Assembly: GCA_001799795.1 (NCBI GenBank)
Contig: MGUD01000019.1
Location: 1 to 54,283 of the forward strand
Source of the DNA: Elusimicrobia bacterium GWC2_61_19
Lineage (GTDB): Bacteria > Elusimicrobiota > Elusimicrobia > Elusimicrobiales > UBA9959
Length of the DNA: 54,283 bases
Direction of reading: 5' to 3'
Shown here: positions 7,893 through 15,413 of the stretch, in pieces
Numbering within the stretch: position 1 is the first letter of the stretch
Layout of the letters: every line of letters begins with the position of its first letter
Position numbers and translations under genes: made by a program
The notes under the pieces: model-generated
Told to the model about the DNA's origin: nothing
Databases searched by the model: none
Seen by the model: only the letters and a program-made list of their open reading frames with translations

Positions 7893-9425
7893 ATGGATAA
7901 AATTCTTATTCTGGATTTCGGCAGCCAGTATACGCAGCTGATAGCGCGGCGGTTGAGAAGCGCGCGGGTTTACTGCGAGATACTGCCCTTCAACGCGCCG
8001 GTGGAGGAGATCCTTTCGCGCAGCCCGCGCGGGCTCATACTTTCCGGCGGGCCGTCCAGCGTTTACGACAAGGCCGCGCCCAGGCCCGATCCCGCCGTCT
8101 TCAGCCTGGGACTCCCCGTGCTGGGGGTCTGCTACGGCATGCAGTTGCTGGCGCATGAGTACGGCGGAAAAGTCGCCAAGGCGGCCGCCCGCGAATACGG
8201 GCTCAGCGGTCTTAAGATACTGAAGGGGTCCCGCCTGTTCAAAGGCATTAACGGGAGCGTCAGCGTCTGGATGAGCCACGGGGACGAGGTTAAAAAAGTT
8301 CCGGCCGGTTTCCATGTGACGGCCAGGGCGGGCGGTTCCGATATCTCCGCCATGGAGAACCCGGAGCTGGGCCTTTACGCCCTGCAGTTCCACCCGGAAG
8401 TGCACCATACCGAACAAGGCGCCAAAATGCTGGAGAATTTCGCGCGCGGCATCTGCAATTATAAGGAACGCTGGACGCCCGCCTCTTTCCTTTCTGAAAG
8501 CATAGCCGGAATTAAGAAGGCCGCGGGCGGCCATTCCGTCATCTGCGGGCTTTCCGGCGGGGTGGATTCCTCGGTGGCCGCGGTGCTGGCGCATAAAGCC
8601 ATAGGAAAAAAACTGCGCTGCATTTTTGTGGACACCGGGCTGCTGCGCCACGGCGACCGCGAGCGGATGCTGGCCGTGTTCCGCGATAAGTTCGGCTACG
8701 GCCTTAAGATAGCCGACGCCTCGGCCCTGTTCCTGGGGCGGCTCAAAGGCGTGACCTCGCCCGAAAGGAAAAGGAAAATAATCGGCCACACTTTTATAGA
8801 GGTGTTCGATAAGGAAGCCAAAAAGATACCGGACGCCGCCTTTCTGCTGCAGGGCACGCTTTATCCCGACGTGATAGAGTCGGTTTCAGTGAAAGGCCCC
8901 TCGGCCGTTATAAAGAGCCACCATAATGTGGGCGGCCTGCCGGCTAAAATGAAGATGGGGCTTATCGAGCCGCTGAGATATTTCTTTAAGGACGAGGTGC
9001 GCGAGCTGGGCCGCAGCCTGAAAATGCCGGAGGCGGTGCTGATGCAGCATCCTTTCCCCGGGCCGGGGCTGGCCATCAGGGTGCTGGGAGAAGTGACGCC
9101 TGAACGGCTTAAGATCCTGCGTTCGGCCGACCGCGTCATGCGCGAAGAAATACAGGCGGCCGGCTGGTACGCCAGGATCTGGCAGGCTTTCTGCGTGCTG
9201 CTGCCGGTGCGGTCGGTGGGCGTAATGGGCGACGAGCGTTCCTACGAGTACACCATCGCCCTGCGCTGCGTAAGCTCCGTGGACGGCATGACGGCGGACT
9301 GGTCCAAGCTGCCGCACGGCCTGCTGCACAAGATCTCCTCGCGCATAGTCAGCGAGGTGCGCGGCGTCAACCGCGTGGTCTACGACATCACCTCCAAACC
9401 CCCAGCCACTATAGAGTGGGAATAG
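7893..9425 (+). CDS. guaA: GMP synthase (glutamine-hydrolysing)
   Basis: 510 residues, normal length. Converts XMP to GMP using ATP and glutamine. Class I glutamine amidotransferase domain first (ILDFGSQYTQLIARR; nucleophile Cys in GVCYGMQLL; His in LQFHPEVHHTE), then the ATP pyrophosphatase P-loop SGGVDSSVAA near residue 215, and the C-terminal dimerisation domain with HPFPGPGLAIR and KPPATIEWE end. Sits directly before guaB, so both steps from IMP to GMP are made together. No strong Shine-Dalgarno is seen. Confidence 0.98.
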   Translation: MDKILILDFGSQYTQLIARRLRSARVYCEILPFNAPVEEILSRSPRGLILSGGPSSVYDKAAPRPDPAVFSLGLPVLGVCYGMQLLAHEYGGKVAKAAAREYGLSGLKILKGSRLFKGINGSVSVWMSHGDEVKKVPAGFHVTARAGGSDISAMENPELGLYALQFHPEVHHTEQGAKMLENFARGICNYKERWTPASFLSESIAGIKKAAGGHSVICGLSGGVDSSVAAVLAHKAIGKKLRCIFVDTGLLRHGDRERMLAVFRDKFGYGLKIADASALFLGRLKGVTSPERKRKIIGHTFIEVFDKEAKKIPDAAFLLQGTLYPDVIESVSVKGPSAVIKSHHNVGGLPAKMKMGLIEPLRYFFKDEVRELGRSLKMPEAVLMQHPFPGPGLAIRVLGEVTPERLKILRSADRVMREEIQAAGWYARIWQAFCVLLPVRSVGVMGDERSYEYTIALRCVSSVDGMTADWSKLPHGLLHKISSRIVSEVRGVNRVVYDITSKPPATIEWE

Positions 9426-9456
9426 CGATAGAACCGGTTCCTAAAAGAGGTATCAA

Positions 9457-10587
9457 ATGCTTCAGGATAATATTCGGTCGGGGTTAACTTTCGACGACGT
9501 GCTGCTGCTGCCGGCCAAGTCTTCGGTGCTGCCGGGGGAGACCGGGGTGCGGGCCAGGCTGACCGCCAAAATAACTCTTAACATCCCCCTCATTTCCGCA
9601 GCCATGGACACCGTCACCGGCAGCACGCTGGCCATAGCCATGGCGCGCGAGGGGGGCATAGGCATAATACACCGCGCCATGCCCGCGCACCTGCAGGCGC
9701 TGGAAGTCGCCAGAGTGAAAAAAGCCGACGCAAAAAAATATCCCAATGCCTGCAAAGACAAGGCCGGCCGCCTGCGGGTGGGAGCGGCGATAGGCGCCGG
9801 CAGCGACGCCGTGGAGCGCGCCGCCGAACTTGTGGCCGCCGGTGCCGACGTGATAGCGCTGGACACGGCGCACGGGCATTCTGCGGCCGTCCTGAAAACT
9901 CTTAAGGCCGTAAAGCGCCGTTTTAAAGTGGAAGTGATCGCCGGTAATGTGGCCACTTACCAGGGCGCGCTGGACCTGGTAAAGGCCGGCGCCGACGCCA
10001 TAAAGGTCGGCATAGGCCCGGGCTCCATCTGCACCACCCGCATAATTTCGGGCGTAGGCGTGCCGCAGCTGACCGCCATAAAGGACTGCGCCCGGGCCGC
10101 CGCCCGGCGCCGCATTCCCGTGATAGCCGACGGCGGTATAAAGTTTTCCGGTGACATCACCAAAGCCGTCGCCGCCGGCGCAAGCTGCGTCATGCTGGGC
10201 ACGCTGCTGGCCGGCACAGACGAAGCCCCCGGGGATGTTATCGTCCTCCAGGGACGCAAATATAAATCTTACCGCGGCATGGGCTCGGTGGGCGCCATGG
10301 AGGCCGGGTCCAAGGACCGCTACGGCCAGCAGGGCGTGGAAAAGCGGAAGCTGGTGCCCGAGGGCGTAGAGGGGCGGGTGCCGTACAAGGGCGCTGTCGC
10401 CGGCATCCTGCACCAGCTCACCGGCGGGTTGCGCGCCGGGCTGGGCTACTGCGGCTGTAAAGACCTGGCGCAGCTCGCCAAAAAAGCGCGCTTCATCCGC
10501 ATCTCCAACGCCGGCCTGCGCGAAAGCCACGTCCATGACGTCAGGATCTCCAAAGAAACCTCTAATTACGCCTGCGATAAACAATAA
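9457..10587 (+). CDS. guaB: IMP dehydrogenase lacking the CBS (Bateman) module
   Basis: 376 residues, about 110 shorter than the usual IMP dehydrogenase. Oxidises IMP to XMP with NAD, the first committed step to GMP. The barrel is complete: FDDVLLLP start, catalytic loop GPGSICTTR (Cys192), and flap [10 protein letters not shown] with YRGMGS before it. Between [10 protein letters not shown] and [10 protein letters not shown], where the two CBS domains normally sit, there is only a linker of about 15 residues (about 90-104). Allosteric control by adenine/guanine nucleotides through that module should therefore be absent. AGAGGT ribosome site upstream; 31 nt after guaA. Confidence 0.96.
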   Translation: MLQDNIRSGLTFDDVLLLPAKSSVLPGETGVRARLTAKITLNIPLISAAMDTVTGSTLAIAMAREGGIGIIHRAMPAHLQALEVARVKKADAKKYPNACKDKAGRLRVGAAIGAGSDAVERAAELVAAGADVIALDTAHGHSAAVLKTLKAVKRRFKVEVIAGNVATYQGALDLVKAGADAIKVGIGPGSICTTRIISGVGVPQLTAIKDCARAAARRRIPVIADGGIKFSGDITKAVAAGASCVMLGTLLAGTDEAPGDVIVLQGRKYKSYRGMGSVGAMEAGSKDRYGQQGVEKRKLVPEGVEGRVPYKGAVAGILHQLTGGLRAGLGYCGCKDLAQLAKKARFIRISNAGLRESHVHDVRISKETSNYACDKQ

Positions 10588-10599
10588 AGCCGCGGCATA

Positions 10600-10630
10600 A
10601 AAAAGCGGGGCGGGCCTTATGGCCCGCCCT
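10600..10630. terminator. Terminator shared by guaB and the minus-strand RNA unit A
   Basis: Stem GGGCGGGCC / GGCCCGCCC (10608-10616, 10621-10629), loop TTAT. On the minus strand it is followed by CGCTTTTTT, a canonical U-tract; on the plus strand the T-tract is poor. So it fits best as the end of the minus-strand unit. Confidence 0.75.
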
Positions 10631-10728
10631 CTGTTGGTCTCAACCGCACCACGACCGCGCCGCAACTGCGCTGCCACCGCACTGCATTACCCCTCGCCGA
10701 CCGCTACCCGGAGGAGACCCTCTCCGCT
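10600..10728 (-). ncRNA. Candidate small RNA, unit A
   Basis: No open reading frame of note. A full minus-strand transcription unit is visible: promoter TTGATA-17-TATAGT (10762-10734), about 125 nt of G-rich RNA with repeated GCGGT words, then the terminator at 10600-10630. A long-range pair GGTCTC / GAGACC would close most of the RNA. It is not SRP RNA: the GGAAGGAAGCA tetraloop region is missing. It is the second of two tandem units with near-identical promoters. Family unknown. Confidence 0.4.
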
Positions 10729-10733
10729 AATAT

Positions 10734-10762
10734 ACTATAGCTCCCAAAACGCAAAATATCAA
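10734..10762 (-). promoter_or_regulatory. Promoter of RNA unit A
   Basis: Minus strand: TTGATA (10762-10757), 17-nt spacer, TATAGT (10739-10734), preceded by AAGGGCCC. Closely matches the promoter at 10895-10923 in both boxes and spacer. Confidence 0.6.
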
Positions 10763-10802
10763 GGGCCCTTTGGGTAGTCTTTTTACGGGCGGCCTTCCGG
10801 AT

Positions 10803-10837
10803 AAAAAAAGGAGGGCAGGTCGCGTTCGGCCCGCCCT
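10803..10837 (-). terminator. Terminator of RNA unit B / OB-like gene operon
   Basis: Minus strand stem GGGCGGGCC with GACCTGCCC (one mismatch, one G-U) and 6-nt loop (10813-10836 overall), then CTCC and seven T (10809-10803). Confidence 0.75.
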
Positions 10838-10888
10838 TACCGGGTCCCGCTCTGCAAGTTGTTTATACTTGGGCGGGGCTCATGGTTC
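10803..10888 (-). ncRNA. Candidate small RNA, unit B
   Basis: Promoter TTGAAA-17-TACAGT (10923-10895), then about 85 nt, then a terminator with a 7-T tract. A CCCGCCC word early in the RNA could pair with GGGCGGG of the terminator stem, giving an alternative antiterminator fold. The promoter starts 13 nt past the stop codon of the gene at 10937, so the RNA might also be just the operon's 3' end with an internal promoter. Confidence 0.35.
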
Positions 10889-10894
10889 AGTAAT

Positions 10895-10923
10895 ACTGTA
10901 GCCCCTGAAAGGGAATATTTCAA
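10895..10923 (-). promoter_or_regulatory. Promoter of RNA unit B
   Basis: Minus strand: TTGAAA (10923-10918), 17-nt spacer, TACAGT (10900-10895), again preceded by AAGGGCCC. Confidence 0.5.
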
Positions 10924-10936
10924 GGGCCCTTCGGCC

Positions 10937-11389
10937 CTATTTCTCTTCGTCGAAGCGGTTCATCAGGATGGAGTTGTAATAGGTGTCCTTGCCAACCTGC
11001 TTTACGGTGTTGAAAAAGCCGCAGACCGTGGCGTGCGCTCCCTTTCCGAAGGTCGGCAGGCGCAGGGAGATGACGTTTATAAAGTCGTAGCTGCCGTCGG
11101 GCGACGTTTCCTTCAGACTGAAAACGGTGTATGGGCGCACCAGCCTGTTGTCCTCTATCCGCAGGTCCAGCACTTCGCCGGTCACGCAGACCGACCGCGC
11201 TTCGTATTTGCCGGGGACCCTGTTCAGTTCCATCACGGAAACCGGCATGTTATGGCGTTTGGAGGAGGGCAGCCTGCAAAGCCCCAGCAGGAAGCCCAGC
11301 AGGCACAGCCCGGCCAGCACGCCCGCGCACTGGCCCCAGAAGTGCCCGAAGAACCAGGCTAAAAGGTCTCGTTTGGTTTCGCTTATCAT
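10937..11389 (-). CDS. Membrane-anchored protein with OB-like domain (paralogue of the next gene)
   Basis: 150 residues. One membrane helix at about 20-40 (CAGVLAGLCLLGFLLGLC), then a domain of about 100 residues outside the membrane. The domain has the strand order and length of an OB fold (VSVMELNR, ARSVCVTGEVLDL, YTVFSLKET, YDFINVISLR, ATVCGFFN, GKDTYYNSILMNRF). It is clearly homologous to 11396-11947: both share FSLKET, YDF(I/V)N(V/I)ISf and K-QVGKDTYxN. No known family recognised; nucleic-acid or ligand binding is open. Lies 6 nt downstream of its paralogue, so one operon. Confidence 0.7.
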   Translation of the reverse strand: MISETKRDLLAWFFGHFWGQCAGVLAGLCLLGFLLGLCRLPSSKRHNMPVSVMELNRVPGKYEARSVCVTGEVLDLRIEDNRLVRPYTVFSLKETSPDGSYDFINVISLRLPTFGKGAHATVCGFFNTVKQVGKDTYYNSILMNRFDEEK

Positions 11390-11395
11390 GGCGGT

Positions 11396-11947
11396 TTAAA
11401 AAGCCCTGCTCCTGCGCGGCCCGCGCAGCGGCCCCTGCAGTTTCCCGCTCTCCTGGCTCTGGAAGCGGTTCAGGAAGAGCACGTTGTGGTAGGTATCTTT
11501 GCCCACCTGTTTCAGCTCGCTGAAAACACCGCAGGCCAGCACCAGGCCGGAGGGCGCTGCCTCCCGCTCTTTGAACGAGATGATGTTCACGAAGTCGTAG
11601 TCCCCGGCGGTTCTGGTTTCCTTAAGGCTGAAGATGGCGTAGGGCAGGTCCGACGGCTCGGCGCCGGCGTCCTTCAGGTTAAGTATGGTGCCCCTGACGC
11701 AGATGTTGCGGGTATTATACCTGGCCGGGGCGGCGTTCAGATCGAAAACCGACACCAGGGCGTTATTGGACACGTGCGTCTTGCTGAAGCAGCCGAAGGC
11801 GTAGCCGGCCGCCAGCGCGCCGGCCGCGGCAAGCAGCAGCTGGGCCCGGAATTCCTTCAGGACCCAGAGAACAAGCTTCTTCGTATTGTAGTCGAACATG
11901 CCGCCGCCCGCATATGTACGGGCACCCATACCCCTTTCCTGCAACAT
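11396..11947 (-). CDS. Membrane-anchored protein with OB-like domain
   Basis: Up to 183 residues. Membrane helix LLLAAAGALAAGYAFGCF, then the same OB-like domain as 10937-11389 and a basic tail (LRGPRRSRAF). Three in-frame starts compete: 11947, 11929 and 11899; the last (MFDYNTKKL) gives the same short cytoplasmic N-terminus as the paralogue, but no start has an ideal ribosome site. First gene of the two-gene minus-strand operon. Tandem duplication followed by divergence is evident from the shared motifs. Function unknown. Confidence 0.65.
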   Translation of the reverse strand: MLQERGMGARTYAGGGMFDYNTKKLVLWVLKEFRAQLLLAAAGALAAGYAFGCFSKTHVSNNALVSVFDLNAAPARYNTRNICVRGTILNLKDAGAEPSDLPYAIFSLKETRTAGDYDFVNIISFKEREAAPSGLVLACGVFSELKQVGKDTYHNVLFLNRFQSQESGKLQGPLRGPRRSRAF

Positions 11948-12028
11948 TCTGTCAGCCGGCCCCTCGGCCGTCTGACAAATATACTAAATTTAAATAAGTT
12001 CTGAACCGCATCTTGCCCAAAGTTACTC

Positions 12029-12808
12029 TTAATCGCCTTTAAAGCGCGGCTTGCGTTTTTCCATGAAGGCCTTTATGCCTTCCTCGTAGTCGCCGCTGTT
12101 ATAGACTTTGCGGCGCAGCGCCTGTATGCGCTCGAAGGCCTCCGGGCTTATGGGGTGGGCTTCGGAAAGTATCCTGAACTGCTCTTTAACCACGGACACG
12201 GCCAGGGGCGAGTTGCCGGCAATGGTGCGGGCCAGGCCAAAAGTGAACTCCTCTATTTCCCTGGAGCTTATCAGGTGGTTGAGTATGCCGAAATGGTACG
12301 CCCTTTCCGCCTTTACCGGTTCGGCCGTAAAGAACATCTCCTTGGCGATGTTGCTGCCCACGCGGTTGATGAAGTGCATGATGCCGGAGGCGTTGTACGG
12401 CAGGCCCATTTTTACCGGCGTGATGGCGAAGGTGGACGTCTCGTCGCCGACAGCCAGGTCGCAGGTGACGGCCAGGTCGGTGGCGCCGCCCCAGACGCTG
12501 CCCTGGATCATGGCGATGACCGGGCCCGGATAGGACTGGATGGCGCGGAAAGCCACTTCCATCGGGCTGTCGTAGGCCAGCGGGTCGTGGTGCACTTTGG
12601 GCAGTTGGGTTATGTCGTGCCCGGCCGACCACACCCTGGCGTTCTTTTCGGCGCGTAGGATTATAACGGGTATTTTTTTGGCCTTGAAATCTTCCAGCGC
12701 GCTTGAGATCTCGCCGCAGAGCTCCAGGCTGAGGGCGTTGCGCCTGGCCGGGTTGTTTAGCGTCAGTACGCCGATACCGTCTTTTACTTCTTTCAGTACA
12801 AGGTCCAT
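12029..12808 (-). CDS. scpB: Methylmalonyl-CoA decarboxylase (crotonase fold)
   Basis: 259 residues, typical for the family. Decarboxylates methylmalonyl-CoA to propionyl-CoA. It follows E. coli ScpB (YgfG) closely along its length: FSAGHDI-like WSAGHDITQLP, the oxyanion loop QGSVWGGATDL, TPVKMGLPYN with the conserved Tyr, GILNHL, and the end EGIKAFMEKRKPRFKGD. This sets it apart from ordinary enoyl-CoA hydratases, which carry two catalytic glutamates. GGAGGG lies 4 nt before the ATG. No methylmalonyl-CoA mutase is in the window, so the pathway partner is elsewhere. Divergent from the hydrolase at 12878. Confidence 0.9.
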   Translation of the reverse strand: MDLVLKEVKDGIGVLTLNNPARRNALSLELCGEISSALEDFKAKKIPVIILRAEKNARVWSAGHDITQLPKVHHDPLAYDSPMEVAFRAIQSYPGPVIAMIQGSVWGGATDLAVTCDLAVGDETSTFAITPVKMGLPYNASGIMHFINRVGSNIAKEMFFTAEPVKAERAYHFGILNHLISSREIEEFTFGLARTIAGNSPLAVSVVKEQFRILSEAHPISPEAFERIQALRRKVYNSGDYEEGIKAFMEKRKPRFKGD

Positions 12809-12837
12809 GTGCCCTCCTGCCGCGAATTGAGTAATTG

Positions 12838-12843
12838 TATAAT
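12838..12843 (+). promoter_or_regulatory. -10 box upstream of the beta-lactamase-fold hydrolase
   Basis: TATAAT at 12838-12843 with no clear -35; leader of about 28 nt to the chosen ATG. Confidence 0.4.
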
Positions 12844-12877
12844 TTAGCGGGCTGGTTTGCGCGTCATGGAGCTACTT

Positions 12878-14128
12878 ATGAAATTTATCGTTCTGTCTCT
12901 CGTTCTCTTGCTTTCACGGGCGCCGGCCTTTGCCGCGGCCGCCGGCGGCCTGGAGAAGGCCGCCGCCGAGGTCGCCGCCGGCATCGCCGGAAAACCGGCC
13001 GGCCTGGAGGAGACCTATGACAAAAGCCTATTTCGCCATATCTCCGCGGAAAAACTGGCGGAAGTGCTCTCCGGGATCTACAAGGCCGACGGCCGGGTCA
13101 CGGCGGAGCTGCTGGTAAGTTCGGACACGGCTTTCTCCGGGCATTTCCTGTTCGAGACCGAAAAAGGTTACAGGCTGCCCGCCGCGATTTCCGTAAACCC
13201 GGCGACGGGCCGCGTGGACGGTATCTTTTTCGGTGTCGCCTACAAAAAGGACGTGCCCATCGCCGAGACCCGCCGGGCCCTGGCGGCGCTGCCCGGCAAA
13301 ACCGGGCTGCTGGTCCTGCGCTACGGCGAGAAACCGGAAACGCTGGAGGCCTTGAACGAGAACGCCTATTTCGCCGTCGGTTCCGCCTTTAAGCTTTACG
13401 TGCTCGGCGCGCTGCTGGAAAACAAAGTGCCCTGGACAAAGGTCTTCCGGCTGAAAGAAGAGGAAAAATCCCTGCCTTCCGGCCGCCTGCAGGAGTGGCC
13501 CGACGGCTCCCCTTTGACGGCGCACACGCTGGCCGCCATGATGATCTCCGCCAGCGACAATACGGCCTCGGACACGCTGATCGCCGGAGTGGGGCGCCGC
13601 AATATAGAAGCCGCGCTGCCGGCGCTGGGGCACTCCAGCCCCGCCCTGCTGCGGCCCTTCCTGAAAACCTCGGAGGTGTTCCGCCTTAAGGCCGACAGCG
13701 GGACCGCCTTGAAATATATGAACCTGCCGGCCGATGAGAAATACGGCTTTCTGGAGGACCTGCGCGCGGCGCCTCTTTCGGCCGCGGCCGTCAGGGCCAG
13801 CCCTTTCGGGATAGATAAAATAGAATGGCCGGCCTCCCCGGCCGACCTGTGCCGCGTGATGAAATATTTCGCCGACAAGGACGACAAGGCCGCCCTGGAT
13901 ATACTGGCCATGAACCCCGGCCTGCAGCTGCCCGAAGGCGGCTTCCTCTACGCCGGCTATAAAGGCGGCAGCGAGCCGGGCGTGCTGGCCATGACCTGGC
14001 TGCTCAAGAATAAAAAAGGCGAGTGGTATTGCCTGGCCGGCGCCTGGAACGACGAGAAGAACAACCTGGAAAAGGATAAGTTCTTCGAAATAATGCAGGC
14101 CGCCGTGAACGCTCTGAGCGGGCAGTAG
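12878..14128 (+). CDS. Class A beta-lactamase-fold serine hydrolase, secreted
   Basis: 416 residues from the ATG at 12878 (GGAG 6 nt upstream; clean signal peptide MKFIVLSLVLLLSRAPAFA). An N-terminal NTF2/ORF12-like domain (about 40-125) precedes the penicillin-binding fold. Active-site motifs: S169-A-F-K172, S226-D-N228, and K-G-G in YKGGSEPG replacing the usual KTG. The general-base loop Glu of true class A beta-lactamases is not evident. So an esterase/amidase of the ORF12-Cpe type is more likely than a drug-inactivating beta-lactamase. Periplasmic. No regulator nearby. Confidence 0.8.
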   Translation: MKFIVLSLVLLLSRAPAFAAAAGGLEKAAAEVAAGIAGKPAGLEETYDKSLFRHISAEKLAEVLSGIYKADGRVTAELLVSSDTAFSGHFLFETEKGYRLPAAISVNPATGRVDGIFFGVAYKKDVPIAETRRALAALPGKTGLLVLRYGEKPETLEALNENAYFAVGSAFKLYVLGALLENKVPWTKVFRLKEEEKSLPSGRLQEWPDGSPLTAHTLAAMMISASDNTASDTLIAGVGRRNIEAALPALGHSSPALLRPFLKTSEVFRLKADSGTALKYMNLPADEKYGFLEDLRAAPLSAAAVRASPFGIDKIEWPASPADLCRVMKYFADKDDKAALDILAMNPGLQLPEGGFLYAGYKGGSEPGVLAMTWLLKNKKGEWYCLAGAWNDEKNNLEKDKFFEIMQAAVNALSGQ

Positions 14129-14196
14129 TCCGGCGGCAGCGGAGGGAGAAGTTTTCAGGTAACTAGTGATAACTGCGCTTATGTTCCCTGCAATTG

Positions 14197-14610
14197 TTAA
14201 TCCTCTATCATTGACCGCGCCCACTCGCGGTAGCGGAGAAGATGTTTCCATAGCATATCGACATCTTTGCGCGTATAAATCTCGCCTTCGTATGAGACGC
14301 GGTTCTTCTCGTTTATTATCCGCTCCAAATGCCGCGCCCCGGCAAGGCCTTTTTCATCAAGGGCTACCACCTGCCGCAGAAGTTCTGCCGCGGCCATGTG
14401 GTCTTCGCCTTTGCTTTTGACGCCACCGAATTTTATGGTTACCGCATCGGTATACGCTATGGCGGCGTGCACTATAAGCACTCCGGCGGCATTGTGGTAT
14501 TCAAATTCCCTGGCCACCTCGGCGCCCTTGTAAAAATTGTCCCCGACCATGGCGTAGTCGGATCTCTTCGATTTAGGCACGGAGATCTTTTTTGTAAGTC
14601 TTGGCGTCAT
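14197..14610 (-). CDS. HEPN domain protein, probable toxin of a HEPN/MNT pair
   Basis: 137 residues, largely alpha-helical. Helix 1 (SDYAMVGDNFYKGAEVAREF), helix 2 (AAGVLIVHAAIAYTDAVTIKFGG) and the C-terminal (I/V)NEKNRVSYEGEIYT segment match the HEPN fold; the R-x4-x-H nuclease motif is replaced by N-R-V-S-Y-x-G, as in many HepT-like partners. Its ATG overlaps the stop of the upstream nucleotidyltransferase (ATGA), so the two are coupled. In known HEPN/MNT modules the MNT enzyme AMPylates the HEPN RNase to silence it. Confidence 0.7.
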   Translation of the reverse strand: MTPRLTKKISVPKSKRSDYAMVGDNFYKGAEVAREFEYHNAAGVLIVHAAIAYTDAVTIKFGGVKSKGEDHMAAAELLRQVVALDEKGLAGARHLERIINEKNRVSYEGEIYTRKDVDMLWKHLLRYREWARSMIED

Positions 14611-15233
14611 AAGATCACATCCTTTAGTTTTTCGCCAAGGAGGTCTATGCCGTGCGAAAGAATGTTTTTCAGCAAAGGGTCGCCATTGCGGTATTTCGCC
14701 CTTGCCTCCGAGGTTGAATAGGTGATGGGGGAAAGTCTTATCCCGTATTTCTTTGTAAAGCCGCGGCCGAATTCCAGGGCTTTATCCGACAGGGGGGATT
14801 TTGTGGCGCTGTCAGTTACCAGTAGCAGGTCGATATCGCTGCCTGGCCGGTCTTCTTTCCTGGCGGCGCTGCCGAAAAGCGTGGCTGTTCTGGCATCTTT
14901 TCCCAGGCTGTGGCTTATGCTATTGCGCAGTAGCGCCTGAAAGTTTTTTTCGGCCCGGAACAGCGGCAACAGCGCGTCTTTGACCAGAGCATGGTCGAAA
15001 TTGAGGCGAACCAACTGTGTATGGCCGGAACCCTGCCTTATTAAAATGCCTATAGCTTCCAGCCTGTCCAGCGCCTGGCGGCATGCCTGGTGGTTTATTC
15101 CCGCCGCGCGCGCGGCGGCCCTGCCGCTCATACCTTCCGCGCTGTCCTTAAGCGCCCGCAGCAGCGCCACATGGCTAGGCGTCGAAAACACCCAGTCCAG
15201 CGGATACGCAATAAACGCTTTCTTCTTTCCCAT
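14607..15233 (-). CDS. Winged-helix plus MNT nucleotidyltransferase, probable antitoxin
   Basis: 208 residues. N-terminal winged-helix DNA-binding domain (about 15-80; SGRAAARAAGINHQACRQALDRLEAIG) followed by a minimal nucleotidyltransferase domain with G121-S and the metal pair D133-x-D135 in GSDIDLLL. The pair with the downstream HEPN gene forms a type VII-like toxin-antitoxin module; the winged helix could give autoregulation. A very good promoter (TTGAAA-17-TATAAT) ends only 6 nt before the ATG, so the mRNA should be leaderless. Confidence 0.8.
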   Translation of the reverse strand: MGKKKAFIAYPLDWVFSTPSHVALLRALKDSAEGMSGRAAARAAGINHQACRQALDRLEAIGILIRQGSGHTQLVRLNFDHALVKDALLPLFRAEKNFQALLRNSISHSLGKDARTATLFGSAARKEDRPGSDIDLLLVTDSATKSPLSDKALEFGRGFTKKYGIRLSPITYSTSEARAKYRNGDPLLKNILSHGIDLLGEKLKDVIL

Positions 15234-15239
15234 ATGTCT

Positions 15240-15268
15240 ATTATAACAGCCAGTTGACTGCTTTTCAA
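15240..15268 (-). promoter_or_regulatory. Promoter of the HEPN/MNT module
   Basis: Minus strand TTGAAA (15268-15263), 17-nt spacer, TATAAT (15245-15240). AGACAT then ATG: predicted start site coincides with the start codon. Confidence 0.8.
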
Positions 15269-15371
15269 GCCTTATTTGGGCTTAGGTACGCAGGCCGGTC
15301 CCCTCCGCTTCATCCGACGCGCATTGCGTTTCTTTCGTCAGCGGTCCCGCGGCTGCCGGCGACGTAAAATA

Positions 15372-15398
15372 AAAAACCCCGGCTCACCGGGGTTTTTT
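15372..15398 (-). terminator. Terminator of the DUF4105 gene
   Basis: 11-bp stem AAAAACCCCGG / CCGGGGTTTTT, loop CTCA. T-runs on both strands; lies 16 nt beyond the stop codon of 15414-16532. Confidence 0.85.
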
Positions 15399-15413
15399 TA
15401 TCGGTCCTTTCTC

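Noticed and set aside
10600-10728. SRP (4.5S) RNA identity for RNA unit A
   Set aside because: Length would fit, but the conserved GGAAGGAAGCA apical region is absent on both strands.
12878-14128. Antibiotic-resistance beta-lactamase
   Set aside because: The fold motifs S-x-x-K and SDN are present, but KTG is KGG, the general-base loop is not evident and an extra N-terminal domain is present, which fits ORF12-like esterases better.
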